Shown: piece by piece, positions 43,055-50,935 of the stretch
Position numbering within the stretch: position 1 is the first letter of the stretch
Layout: each line of letters begins with the position of its first letter
Source: Chryseobacterium endalhagicum
Lineage (GTDB): Bacteria; Bacteroidota; Bacteroidia; Flavobacteriales; Weeksellaceae
Assembly (NCBI RefSeq): GCF_016745235.1
Contig: NZ_JAELVM010000003.1
Location: 620,001-684,000, forward strand
Reading direction: 5' to 3'
DNA: 64,000 nt
Program-made: the position numbers and the translations under genes
The notes under the pieces: generated by a model
Told to the model about the DNA's origin: nothing
Database searches by the model: none
The model's input: the letters and a program-made list of their open reading frames with translations, nothing else

Positions 43055-43954
43055 CTATTTCTTCTTTACCAGAGAAACAACACCTTTTCCCATGGTGAAA
43101 AGGGCTACAGCAAATAAACCTCCTATAAGTCCGAGGATAATTTCTTTTAAAATAGTAAGCATTTCATTTGAAGACCAGGAAGGTAGAACATGGTGAAGGA
43201 ATTCTATTCGGTGTGCAAAAATACCGCCGGCTACCATAATCAATGCGATGGTCCCTATAACTCCCAACGCTTTAATAACAACCGGTAAGGCTTTCACCAA
43301 AAAGTGTCCAAGCATTCCGAAGAAGCCTTTGTCATTGCTCTTTTTGATTAATTTAAATCCTGCATCATCCATTCTTACGATCAAAGCAACAATTCCGTAC
43401 ACTCCCACTGTAGCGATAAAGGCAACCAGACTTGTCACCAAAATCTGGGTAATGAAAGGATGGCTTTCTTCCAAAACCGTTCCTAAAGCAATGATGACAA
43501 TCTCAACAGATAGAATAAAATCTGTAGTGATAGCCGATTTTATCTTTGCTTTTTCTATTTCTTCATCACTCTTTTCGTCTTCTACAATTTCTTCTACCAC
43601 TTCGTGACCTTTTTTGTCCCGGTGAAAAAGAAATTCTATGATCTTTTCAACACCTTCGAACGCCAGATATAGCCCTCCGGCAATCAATACATAATTAATG
43701 GCGGGAGCATAAAGCCAGTTGAGAAGGAATACAACAGGAAGAATAATCAGTTTATTGATAAATGATCCTTTTGTAATTGCCCACAAAACCGGAATTTCCC
43801 TTGAAGAAAGGAAACCCGTAGCTTTCTCTGCATTCACAGCCAGGTCATCGCCCAGAATACCTGCTGTTCTCTGTGTTGCTATTTTACTTGTAACAGCTAC
43901 ATCATCCATCAGCGCCGCAATATCATCTAAAATTGCAAAAAAACCAGATGCCAT
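43055..43954 (-). CDS. DUF808 (YedI-like) inner membrane protein
   Basis: 299 residues. The opening MASGFFAILDDIAALMDDVA and the TAGILGDDLAVNAEK segment at about 30-46 are diagnostic of the DUF808/YedI family. About six to eight hydrophobic helices follow, with a charged cytoplasmic loop EIVEDEKSDEEIEKAK near 120-135. Function unknown in all bacteria. Stands alone, convergent with dnaJ and divergent from the serine hydrolase gene. Confidence 0.9.
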   Translation of the reverse strand: MASGFFAILDDIAALMDDVAVTSKIATQRTAGILGDDLAVNAEKATGFLSSREIPVLWAITKGSFINKLIILPVVFLLNWLYAPAINYVLIAGGLYLAFEGVEKIIEFLFHRDKKGHEVVEEIVEDEKSDEEIEKAKIKSAITTDFILSVEIVIIALGTVLEESHPFITQILVTSLVAFIATVGVYGIVALIVRMDDAGFKLIKKSNDKGFFGMLGHFLVKALPVVIKALGVIGTIALIMVAGGIFAHRIEFLHHVLPSWSSNEMLTILKEIILGLIGGLFAVALFTMGKGVVSLVKKK

Positions 43955-44119
43955 ATTATTTTAATATTTTTTTAATATTTGTTAAGTGGAGCAAAAATAA
44001 TTATTAAAATCTATTTTTATTTGTTTCTGGATATTAATTTTAAATATTTTCTGATATTGAAGTGTTTATTTGAGAAAAACTCTGCTTACTTTTACCCTGT
44101 TTTTAAAAACAATAACACC

Positions 44120-45508
44120 ATGCGCCGTAAATACTCTATTCTCTTTTTAGGAGGTATCACTTTTATATTCAGTACATTCTGTTCTTCTTTCAATGCTCAA
44201 AAGAAAACAGAATTTACCGGGGAAAAACTGGAAAGAAAAAAACAGGAGATAGACAGTATTATCAAAGCTTATGCAACCATTAATAAGTTCAATGGAACTG
44301 CTTTGGTTCATGATCAGAATAAAACCATTTTCGAAAAATCTTACGGCTGGCAGGATGCAGAAAAGAAAATCCTTAATCATAACAGCAGCATTTACCAGAT
44401 TGCTTCTTTAACCAAATCTTTCACGGCCTTAACCATTGTAAAGCTTACAGAAGATGGAAAACTCTCCATAAAAGACCCCATTTCTAAATTTATTCCCGAT
44501 TATCCGAGAGGCAGTGAAATAACGGTTGAGCATCTGCTTACCCACACTTCCGGAATTTATGAGCCTCTTCGAAATAAAGAATATGTCCGCCTTCTTCACA
44601 CCGAAGAAAGCATCAGCCAGGCTAAGCAAATTTCTTTTTTCAAAGATGAGCCTCTGGATTTCGAACCGGGAACAAAGTTCTCGTACACCAATTCCGGATA
44701 TATCCTGCTGGGAGCCATTATTGAAAAAATCACAGGTCTTTCGTATGAAAAGGCAGTAAGAAAAATCATTTTAAATCCGCTGAATATGAGTCATACAGGA
44801 TTTGTTTATTCTTCACTGAAAAGCACGGACAAAACGGTTCCTTATGCATTCCTTTCAAAAACAAAACAGGAAAAAACAGAAATATGGAATCCAGAACTAA
44901 CGGGTGCTGCCGGGCAGATTTACAGTTCTGCCGAAGACCTTTATAAATATTATGAAGGAATCAGAGACTATAAAATTGTTTCGAAAGAAGCCTTTAAAAA
45001 AGCAACGACACCTTTCCTGAGTGGTTACGGTTACGGCTGGTTCATTGATGATCTTTACGGAAAAAAAGTGATCAATCACGGAGGAAATATTGAAGGAGCT
45101 ACAAGCTATCTGGCTATGATTCCTGAAGATGATATTTGTATTATACTGCTTAATAACATCACCAGTAAAAAACTGGAAAAAGCCGGAAATACTATTCTCG
45201 CTGCTCTTTTAAATAAGCCGTATCAGCTTCCTAAGCCCAAAAAAGAGATCGTTCTTGACAGTCTGATCCTAAAAAAATATACGGGTAATTATCAACTTTC
45301 GGAAGATGATGTGATTCACGTTACGTTTGAAAACGGACAACTATTCTTTCAAAACAACAAGGGACCGGTTTTAAGAATACTTCCGGAAAAAGAAAATTCG
45401 TTCTTTATTTTTGATGATGATACGGAAATTACATTTTCCAAAGACGATGGGAAAGAAATAATCCAGGTGAAAAACGGACTTTCCAGCAAGACAGCAGAAA
45501 AGCTGTAA
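44120..45508 (+). CDS. Exported serine hydrolase of the beta-lactamase (class C/PBP4-like) family
   Basis: 462 residues from ATG 44120 (MRRKYSILFLGG), which gives a proper signal peptide; the longer frame from 43979 only adds an unlikely tail. Catalytic motifs of the penicillin-binding/serine beta-lactamase fold: SLTK (Ser96, Lys99), YTN (189-191) and a HGG motif (INHGGNIEG) near 315. A small beta domain (about 385-462) follows. Members are D-Ala-D-Ala peptidases, esterases or amidases; true beta-lactamase activity is not implied. Probably periplasmic. Followed by an alpha/beta hydrolase gene after 92 bp in the same direction. Confidence 0.88.
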   Translation: MRRKYSILFLGGITFIFSTFCSSFNAQKKTEFTGEKLERKKQEIDSIIKAYATINKFNGTALVHDQNKTIFEKSYGWQDAEKKILNHNSSIYQIASLTKSFTALTIVKLTEDGKLSIKDPISKFIPDYPRGSEITVEHLLTHTSGIYEPLRNKEYVRLLHTEESISQAKQISFFKDEPLDFEPGTKFSYTNSGYILLGAIIEKITGLSYEKAVRKIILNPLNMSHTGFVYSSLKSTDKTVPYAFLSKTKQEKTEIWNPELTGAAGQIYSSAEDLYKYYEGIRDYKIVSKEAFKKATTPFLSGYGYGWFIDDLYGKKVINHGGNIEGATSYLAMIPEDDICIILLNNITSKKLEKAGNTILAALLNKPYQLPKPKKEIVLDSLILKKYTGNYQLSEDDVIHVTFENGQLFFQNNKGPVLRILPEKENSFFIFDDDTEITFSKDDGKEIIQVKNGLSSKTAEKL

Positions 45509-45600
45509 ATACTTTTTAACGGTTGAGTAAAAGTTTTATGCTCTTCTAAAAATCATAGTTTTCCGTTCTATCTGCCAATTTTTTTCAGTATTTTTAAGGT

Positions 45601-46470
45601 ATGAAAAAGCTTGTCCTCAGATACCATTTTTTCATTGTAGGATGCCTCAGTTTCCTGCTGCAGTCATGCAATACAAAATTCAAAGTTTGGGTGGGTACGG
45701 GCGGCCAGCAGAAAATTTACAACTTAAAATACGGAGAACATAAAAGACAGAAAATGGATGTTTTTCTTCCATTGGACTATGCCCAAGATGCTCCTGTTCT
45801 GCTGATTGTTCATGGCGGCGCATGGACACTCGGAAAAAAGGAACATATGATCCAGGTTCAGAAAATGCTTTTCGAACATAAGATTCCAAGCATTAATATG
45901 AACTACAGGCTGGTTTCTAAAAATAAACAAATTACTTATAAACAACAGCTTGAAGACATCGGAGCAGCTATTGAAAAATTCAATTCCCTGGCTGAAAAAG
46001 CGGAACTTCAGCCTAACAATTATATTCTTCTGGGAGAAAGTGCCGGAGGACATCTTGCCCTGCTTTACGGATACAGACATCCTGAACAGATCCGGAAAAT
46101 TATTTCTATGAGCGGCCCTACAGATTTCTACAGCCCGGAATACCTCAATTCATTTTACTCAAAATATACTTCCCCGACTTTCCAGAAAGTGGTAGGAACG
46201 AAATTTGACCGGAAAAGTATAGCTGAAGCTTTCAAAGAAGCAAGCCCGATCGCCAATATTTCCAATGTTCCTACATTGCTTTTTCAGGGAAACAATGATT
46301 TTCTGGTAAACCAGCATCAGGGTCTTGCCATGGATTCTGCACTCACCCGGCTGAATGTACCCCACAAACTTATCTTTATGAAAAGAACCGGCCATGTTCC
46401 GAGGTTTTTCAGCAAAGTAAAAAGGGACAGCATTATTTATCCGAATATTCTGGAATGGATTAAAAAGTAA
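45601..46470 (+). CDS. Alpha/beta hydrolase (esterase/BD-FAE-like) lipoprotein
   Basis: 289 residues. Lipoprotein signal ending LLQSC (Cys23). The oxyanion-hole motif HGGAW at 71-75 and nucleophile elbow GESAGG with Ser147 mark the hormone-sensitive-lipase/BD-FAE group; the acid is likely in QGNNDFLV (about 238) and the His in RTGHVPR (about 262). It should cleave short acyl or feruloyl-type esters in the envelope. May be co-transcribed with the serine hydrolase before it. Confidence 0.87.
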   Translation: MKKLVLRYHFFIVGCLSFLLQSCNTKFKVWVGTGGQQKIYNLKYGEHKRQKMDVFLPLDYAQDAPVLLIVHGGAWTLGKKEHMIQVQKMLFEHKIPSINMNYRLVSKNKQITYKQQLEDIGAAIEKFNSLAEKAELQPNNYILLGESAGGHLALLYGYRHPEQIRKIISMSGPTDFYSPEYLNSFYSKYTSPTFQKVVGTKFDRKSIAEAFKEASPIANISNVPTLLFQGNNDFLVNQHQGLAMDSALTRLNVPHKLIFMKRTGHVPRFFSKVKRDSIIYPNILEWIKK

Positions 46471-46571
46471 GTTACTTTTTACAAGGATAAGTATTTTAAA
46501 GTTCTAAAAATATAGAATTATTAAAACGCAAAGTTTCCATTTGATACATACTTGATTTAAGTGAAGCAAAG

Positions 46572-46590
46572 AATCTGACTTCGTCAGTGA
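46572..46590. repeat. Hairpin with TTC loop, second family member
   Basis: CTGAC (46575-46579), TTC, GTCAG (46583-46587), preceded by GCAAAGA as at 29868. Further small hairpins follow (ATCCG-N6-CGGAT near 46611). Confidence 0.45.
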
Positions 46591-46708
46591 TTAAGCCGTA
46601 TGGCCAAAGCATCCGTTTCATCGGATTAATCAAAGATTGATTCTGTCTTCGCATCTTTAAAATATGCAATATTAAAATGGAAACGTTAAAATATATATTT
46701 TTTTTTCA

Positions 46709-46935
46709 CGCAAAGAAAAACAAAGGATTGATTTAATTTCTTTACAATAAGATAAACAAAGGCGTTTCACTTATTTCCGAAATACAAGGGTTCCAGCGCT
46801 GAATTTTTGTTTCACTCTGTTTCAATAGAAAAGAACTCGTTGAACTTTGGTATTGTTTTACTTTTTTAAATGAAATGCCTTTGTTTATCTTTACTAAACC
46901 AGCTTCACTTCAAAAAACCTTTGTTTACCCTTGCG
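46709..46935. mobile_element. Nested inverted-repeat element (227 bp), MITE-like
   Basis: Outer arms 46709-46726 and 46918-46935 (CGCAA, AAACAAAGG) match at 15 of 18 positions; inner arms 46749-46773 and 46867-46891 (core GATAAACAAAGGC) match at 23 of 25. No coding capacity. Confidence 0.6.
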
Positions 46936-46978
46936 ATTATTGAGCCTGAACTTTGTTTTGATAGAATTTATGTAAATA

Positions 46979-47007
46979 AAAAAGGCTGCCCTGTAGAGCA
47001 ACCTTGA
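46979..47007 (-). terminator. Intrinsic terminator of the DedA gene
   Basis: On the minus strand AAGGTTGC, loop, GCAGCCTT (one G-U), then a T run. Confidence 0.82.
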
Positions 47008-47028
47008 TATGTGTATTGAGATTATTTA

Positions 47029-47724
47029 TTATTCAAAATCTTTGTCTTCAAATTTTGAAAGGTCTTCTTTCTTCCCAAAAACAAATTTAATGATCACCGG
47101 AAGCGTTGTTACCAAAACAATGATAATGATGATCAGCTCCAGCTTCTCTTTTAAGTTGATGCCAAACTGCTCCTGGAAAAGTTTGTCCAGATAATGTCCT
47201 GCAAAGATCAGAATGAACGACCAAAGAACAGCTCCAATGATATTGTCTCTTAAAAACTCTTTTTTGTCCATTTTTACAATTCCTGCCACAATAGGCGTAA
47301 AAGTTCTTACTACCGGTAAGAATCTTGCCATAATAATCGCCAGGGCACCGTGTTTTTCAAAAAAGTCATGAGCCTGATAAAGATATTTCTTTTTAAAAAG
47401 CATGGTATCTTTCTTTTTGTATAAAGCAGGTCCTGCTTTTACCCCAAAGTAATACCCTACTTCATTTCCTATAATGGCAGCCAATGCAACACTGGAAGCC
47501 AGAATAGTAGTATCCAGAAAATCGCTCCCTGTGGAGCCTATAGTCTCTTTGATGATTTCAACGGCATAAATTCCTGACACGAACAGTAATGAATCTCCAG
47601 GTAAGAAAAACCCTACAAAAAGACCTGTTTCGGCAAAAACAATAAATAAAATAAGCCAGAACCCACCCATTTTAATATAAAACTCGGGGTTCAGTAAATC
47701 TCTCCAGCTATTGAAATCTTCCAT
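47029..47724 (-). CDS. DedA family membrane protein
   Basis: 231 residues with the DedA/VTT layout: re-entrant hydrophobic N-terminal half containing ETGLFVGFFLPGDSLLFVSG at about 31-50, the ARFLPVVRTFTPIVAG segment at about 133-148 and C-terminal helices. DedA/VTT proteins act as lipid flippases, notably for undecaprenyl phosphate or phosphatidylethanolamine recycling, and some are needed for drug resistance. Lies 87 bp downstream of prfB in the same direction, with its own terminator. Confidence 0.9.
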   Translation of the reverse strand: MEDFNSWRDLLNPEFYIKMGGFWLILFIVFAETGLFVGFFLPGDSLLFVSGIYAVEIIKETIGSTGSDFLDTTILASSVALAAIIGNEVGYYFGVKAGPALYKKKDTMLFKKKYLYQAHDFFEKHGALAIIMARFLPVVRTFTPIVAGIVKMDKKEFLRDNIIGAVLWSFILIFAGHYLDKLFQEQFGINLKEKLELIIIIIVLVTTLPVIIKFVFGKKEDLSKFEDKDFE

Positions 47725-47811
47725 ATATAACGATTAGCAACAAAAATAGGGGTAAAAAGTCTGAAACAAAAATTAATTATAAGATTTTAACTAAAATACA
47801 GACATGATATT

Positions 47812-48945
47812 TTACAAGTCCAGATCATCATCTGAAACCGCAGTCCCATCGGCCATCAGAAAGGCTTTCAGGAATGGCGTGATATTTCCGTTCATCACGG
47901 AATCCACATCTGATGTTTCATGAGCTGAACGGACATCTTTTACGAGCTTATACGGATGCATCACATAGTTTCTGATCTGGCTTCCCCACTCTATTTTCAT
48001 CTTGTTGGCTTCAATCTCGGTTCTTGCTTTCATACGGGCTTCAAGCTCCATTTCATAAAGTCTGGAACGAAGGAGCTGCATGGCTTTTTCTTTATTCTGA
48101 AGCTGGGAACGGGATTCGGAGTTTTCAATGATAATTCCGGTTGGTGCGTGACGAAGACGTACGGCAGTTTCTACCTTGTTGACGTTCTGACCTCCGGCTC
48201 CTGAAGATCTCATGGTTTCAAATGAAATATCGGCAGGATTGATGTTGATTTCAATGGTATCATCCACCAAAGGATAAACGTATACCGAAACAAAACTTGT
48301 GTGGCGTTTTGCATTGCTGTCAAAAGGAGAAATCCTTACTAATCTGTGCACGCCATTCTCACCTTTCAGATATCCGAAGGCATATTCGCCATCGATCTCA
48401 AGAGTAACGGTCTTTACTCCGGCGACTTCACCTTCCTGATAGTTGAGTTCACGGATCTTGTAGCCCTGCTTTTCCGCCCACATGGTATACATTCTCATCA
48501 GCATTGATGCCCAGTCACAACTTTCCGTACCTCCTGCTCCCGCTGTGATCTGAAGAACCGCAGAAAGCTCATCCCCTTCATTGGAAAGCATATTTTTGAA
48601 CTCAAGGTCTTCTATTTTTTCTACAAGCTTTGGAAATGTCTCATCCAGCTCTTTTTCAGAGTCGGGATCTTCGCGGGCAAATTCTGCCAGCACCTGAAGG
48701 TCTTCAAACTGGGTATTGATTTCCTCATAATCTTCCACCCATCTCTTTTTCGAACGGAGCTGTTTCAGAAATACTTCTGCCTCTTTGGGATTGTCCCAAA
48801 ATTCAGGAGCAGCGGTTTTTTCATCATCATTCGCTATTTCGATCTTCTTTTTTTCAATCTGAAGGTATTTATGTAAGTCGCCGATTCTGGCCTGAACTTC
48901 TCTTATCTGGTCGTTGTTGATCACGAATTTTTTTATTTTATACAA
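47812..48945 (-). CDS. prfB: Peptide chain release factor 2
   Basis: 377 residues in one uninterrupted frame. The stop-codon recognition tripeptide SPF (206-208) identifies RF2 (UGA/UAA) rather than RF1, and the GGQ at 251-253 catalyses peptidyl-tRNA hydrolysis. The N-terminal region equivalent to the E. coli frameshift site (LHKYLQIEKKK, about 24-34) contains no in-frame UGA, so the common autoregulatory +1 frameshift is absent. An internal GTG (Val8) is an alternative start. Confidence 0.95.
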   Translation of the reverse strand: MYKIKKFVINNDQIREVQARIGDLHKYLQIEKKKIEIANDDEKTAAPEFWDNPKEAEVFLKQLRSKKRWVEDYEEINTQFEDLQVLAEFAREDPDSEKELDETFPKLVEKIEDLEFKNMLSNEGDELSAVLQITAGAGGTESCDWASMLMRMYTMWAEKQGYKIRELNYQEGEVAGVKTVTLEIDGEYAFGYLKGENGVHRLVRISPFDSNAKRHTSFVSVYVYPLVDDTIEININPADISFETMRSSGAGGQNVNKVETAVRLRHAPTGIIIENSESRSQLQNKEKAMQLLRSRLYEMELEARMKARTEIEANKMKIEWGSQIRNYVMHPYKLVKDVRSAHETSDVDSVMNGNITPFLKAFLMADGTAVSDDDLDL

Positions 48946-49022
48946 AAATACGGAATTTTTCGGGTTTGAGTACTTGGGGGGGGTGAGTGTTTTAGGGTAG
49001 GAGAGTTTTTTGAGCTCCGAGG

Positions 49023-49064
49023 TTCGGGTTGCTGGTTTTCTGGTTGCGAGTTGCGGGTTGAGTG
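49023..49064. repeat. Degenerate heptad array 5
   Basis: TTCGGGT, TGCTGGT, TTTCTGG, TTGCGAG, TTGCGGG, TTGAGTG in a 7-bp phase. Confidence 0.5.
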
Positions 49065-49070
49065 GGAGAG

Positions 49071-49192
49071 TTTTAGAATTTTAGGATGTCATCCAGAAAT
49101 ATTTAATAAAAGACAAACATCCAGTGGCTGACATATACCTCGGTGGAGGCACTCGAAGCCAACATTAGCACATCCCACATCTGATGTCTGAA
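49071..49192 (+). repeat. Left copy of a dispersed repeat, inverted relative to 50769-50871
   Basis: Shares GAGAGTTTTAGAATTTTAGG, ATGTCATCCAGAAATATT, GTGGCTGA and TAGCACATCCCACATCTG with the reverse complement of 50769-50871. It has about 16 extra bases after GTGGCTGA. Similarity extends left through TTTTAGGGTAGGAGAGTTTT near 48990. Confidence 0.8.
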
Positions 49193-49227
49193 ATTTTCTA
49201 TATTTATAATCTTAAAAATTTTGTTGG

Positions 49228-49506
49228 ATGGATATCAACTACATGAATATTTTAATTAATGAGCGGAAAGCGTATTTTGTGGAATTAAAAAAGCTCATTG
49301 CATCTATGAATTTAGTTCGTGGAATGGATAAGGACCAATATGTTCCCATGGCTGAGGCACTACTTCAGTAATTGGAGAAGGGTAGCTCCAAAGAAAAACT
49401 GAACCAGATTATTCAATCACAATTATGTGCATATGGACTTTTTTCCTATGAATTTGATTCAGAAAAGATCACCGGGGAGATTATCCACTGGTGGGAAAAC
49501 AAATAA
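49228..49506 (+). pseudogene. Small unknown gene with an in-frame stop
   Basis: ATG 49228 opens a frame that reads MDINYMNILINERKAYFVEL onward, meets TAA at 49369-49371 after 47 codons, and continues in the same frame for 44 codons to TAA 49504-49506, ending GEIIHWWENK. Both halves have plausible amphipathic helical composition, which suggests one protein of about 91 residues broken by a point change (CAA or CAG to TAA) or a sequencing error. I do not recognise the family. It sits inside the inverted repeat pair. Confidence 0.5.
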
Positions 49507-49520
49507 TAAAATGTGCTTTT

Positions 49521-49590
49521 CATAACCAGAAAACCTCACATCACGCATCCCATAACCCGAACCCTTGAATCTCGCAACCCGAACCCCACA
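49521..49590. repeat. Degenerate heptad array 6 (AACCCGA type)
   Basis: 7-bp phased units such as CACGCAT, CCCATAA, CCCGAAC, TCTCGCA, ACCCGAA, CCCCACA, CCTCAAA, running up to the stop of the FAD oxidoreductase gene. Confidence 0.45.
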
Positions 49591-49592
49591 CC

Positions 49593-50699
49593 TCAAACCA
49601 TCCCGGCCATCATCTCCCCTATTTTCGGGGCCAGTGCCACACCCATTCCAGAGAGTCTTACAGCACAGAACTGTCTGTTTGAAAGCTGCTTTACAATAGG
49701 TGTTTTTTCAGATCCCATAGCCATGATTCCTGACCAGCGAAAGGCAATTTTCACTTCCTGATCCGGGAGAATTACTTCTTTTAAAAATGCTTCCAGATGA
49801 TTCTGGAGAAATTCTGTAGTTTCAAAGGAGGTGGTTTCTTCGGTTTTAAAATCCTGATTCCGCCCGCCACCCAAAAGAATCCTGTTTCCAAGATTTCTGA
49901 AATAGTAAAAGCCTTCGTCGTAGTGGAAAGTTCCTTTAAGCTTTAAATTCCCGATCGGTTCTGTTAAAAGAATCTGTCCCCGGGCCGGTATAATTTCTTC
50001 TTTTTCAAGGAATTTTGAACTGAAAGCATTGGTACAGTAAATAATCTTATCCGCCTTTACAGAAAGCGTTTTCGAAAGATGAATATTAACCTCATCAGCA
50101 TTTTCATCAATACTTTTCACTTCTGTTCCGAAAAGAAACTCAACTTTCAGTTCATAACATTTTTCCAAAAGCTTTTGCAGTAGTTTTCCGGAATGCAGAC
50201 TTCCTTCGCATGGATTTTCAATCAGAAATTCAGATTTTCCGAGACCAAATTCTTTGATCTTCCCCTGATTCAGAACGTAGGTTTTATCGAGACCGGTTAT
50301 CGTTTTCAGTTTTTCATTAACGATATCCAGCTGCTGTAGGGGTTCATCATTATTTAAAATTTCATAGCCTCCGGTCAGATCGAAATCTATATCATCATTG
50401 TTAAAATACTGTCTGATTTTCCGGAGTCCTTCGAACCTCATCTTCACCAGTTCCAGAGTCTTTTCCCAGCCCATTTTCTGAGCATCTGCAATGACTTCCG
50501 TAAGGCTTCCAAAACAGGCAAATCCTGCATTTCTCGTTGAAGCTCCCAGCGGAACCGGACTTCTTTCGATTATTAAAACAGATTTTTCGGGATATTGTTC
50601 CTTAATAGACACAGCAGTCCACAGCCCGGAAAATCCGGCCCCGATAATAACGATGTCTCTTTTCCTGTAGAAGGTTTCCAGTTCCCAGATGCTTTTCAT
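49593..50699 (-). CDS. FAD-dependent oxidoreductase of the D-amino-acid-oxidase (DAO) family
   Basis: 368 residues. The FAD-binding GAGFSG at 20-25 follows the first strand, then ERSPVPLGASTRNAGF at about 45-60, the usual DAO-family FAD region, and a C-terminal FAD motif near 340-360 (RLSGMGVALAPKIGEMMAG). Such enzymes oxidise amino acids, imino acids or N-methyl amines. Substrate unknown. It lies between two inverted copies of a repeat, and its start codon abuts a heptad array, so the 5' untranslated region is made of TTATTAC-type heptads on its strand. Confidence 0.85.
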   Translation of the reverse strand: MKSIWELETFYRKRDIVIIGAGFSGLWTAVSIKEQYPEKSVLIIERSPVPLGASTRNAGFACFGSLTEVIADAQKMGWEKTLELVKMRFEGLRKIRQYFNNDDIDFDLTGGYEILNNDEPLQQLDIVNEKLKTITGLDKTYVLNQGKIKEFGLGKSEFLIENPCEGSLHSGKLLQKLLEKCYELKVEFLFGTEVKSIDENADEVNIHLSKTLSVKADKIIYCTNAFSSKFLEKEEIIPARGQILLTEPIGNLKLKGTFHYDEGFYYFRNLGNRILLGGGRNQDFKTEETTSFETTEFLQNHLEAFLKEVILPDQEVKIAFRWSGIMAMGSEKTPIVKQLSNRQFCAVRLSGMGVALAPKIGEMMAGMV

Positions 50700-50700
50700 A

Positions 50701-50735
50701 AGTAATAAGTAATAAGTAATAAGTAATGAGTAATT
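50701..50735. repeat. Heptad array 4 (five 7-bp units)
   Basis: AGTAATA three times, AGTAATG, AGTAATT; exactly 35 bp, one base upstream of the oxidoreductase start codon (minus strand). Confidence 0.8.
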
Positions 50736-50768
50736 TTTGTGGTATGATTTAGTTTAGGATGGCAGATT

Positions 50769-50871
50769 TCAGATGTGGGATGTGCTAGTGGTGGCTTCGG
50801 GAGCCTCAGCCACCGGGTGTTTGTCGCTTATTCAATATTTCTGGATGACATCCTAAAATTCTAAAACTCTC
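50769..50871 (-). repeat. Right copy of the dispersed repeat
   Basis: Inverse of 49071-49192. Includes GGTGGCT and AGCCACC (50800-50814 region) that can pair as a hairpin. Confidence 0.8.
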
Positions 50872-50935
50872 AAACCCGAACCCCGAAACTCTAAAACTCT
50901 CCTACCCTAAAACTCTCCAACCCACATCACCCCTG
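50857..50935. repeat. Degenerate heptad array 7
   Basis: 7-bp phased ACCCGA/AACTCTA-type units (AACCCGA, ACCCCGA, AACTCTA, AAACTCT, CCTACCC, TAAAACT, CTCCAAC) abutting the 3' end of the AAA ATPase gene. Confidence 0.45.

Larger units (their letters stand above)
46471..47028. other. Repeat-containing gene-free stretch
   Basis: 558 bp without a gene: a hairpin-rich segment at about 46560-46650, a nested inverted-repeat element at 46709-46935 and the DedA terminator at 46979-47007. Confidence 0.7.
48946..49592. other. Repeat region with a small broken gene
   Basis: 647 bp between prfB and the FAD oxidoreductase. It contains degenerate heptads (49023-49064 and 49521-49590), the left copy of a 100-120 bp inverted repeat (49071-49192) and a 92-codon frame interrupted by a stop (49228-49506). 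Confidence 0.65.

Noticed and set aside
47900..48945. RF2 programmed frameshift site
   Set aside because: No CTT TGA in the N-terminal coding region and the frame is uninterrupted.
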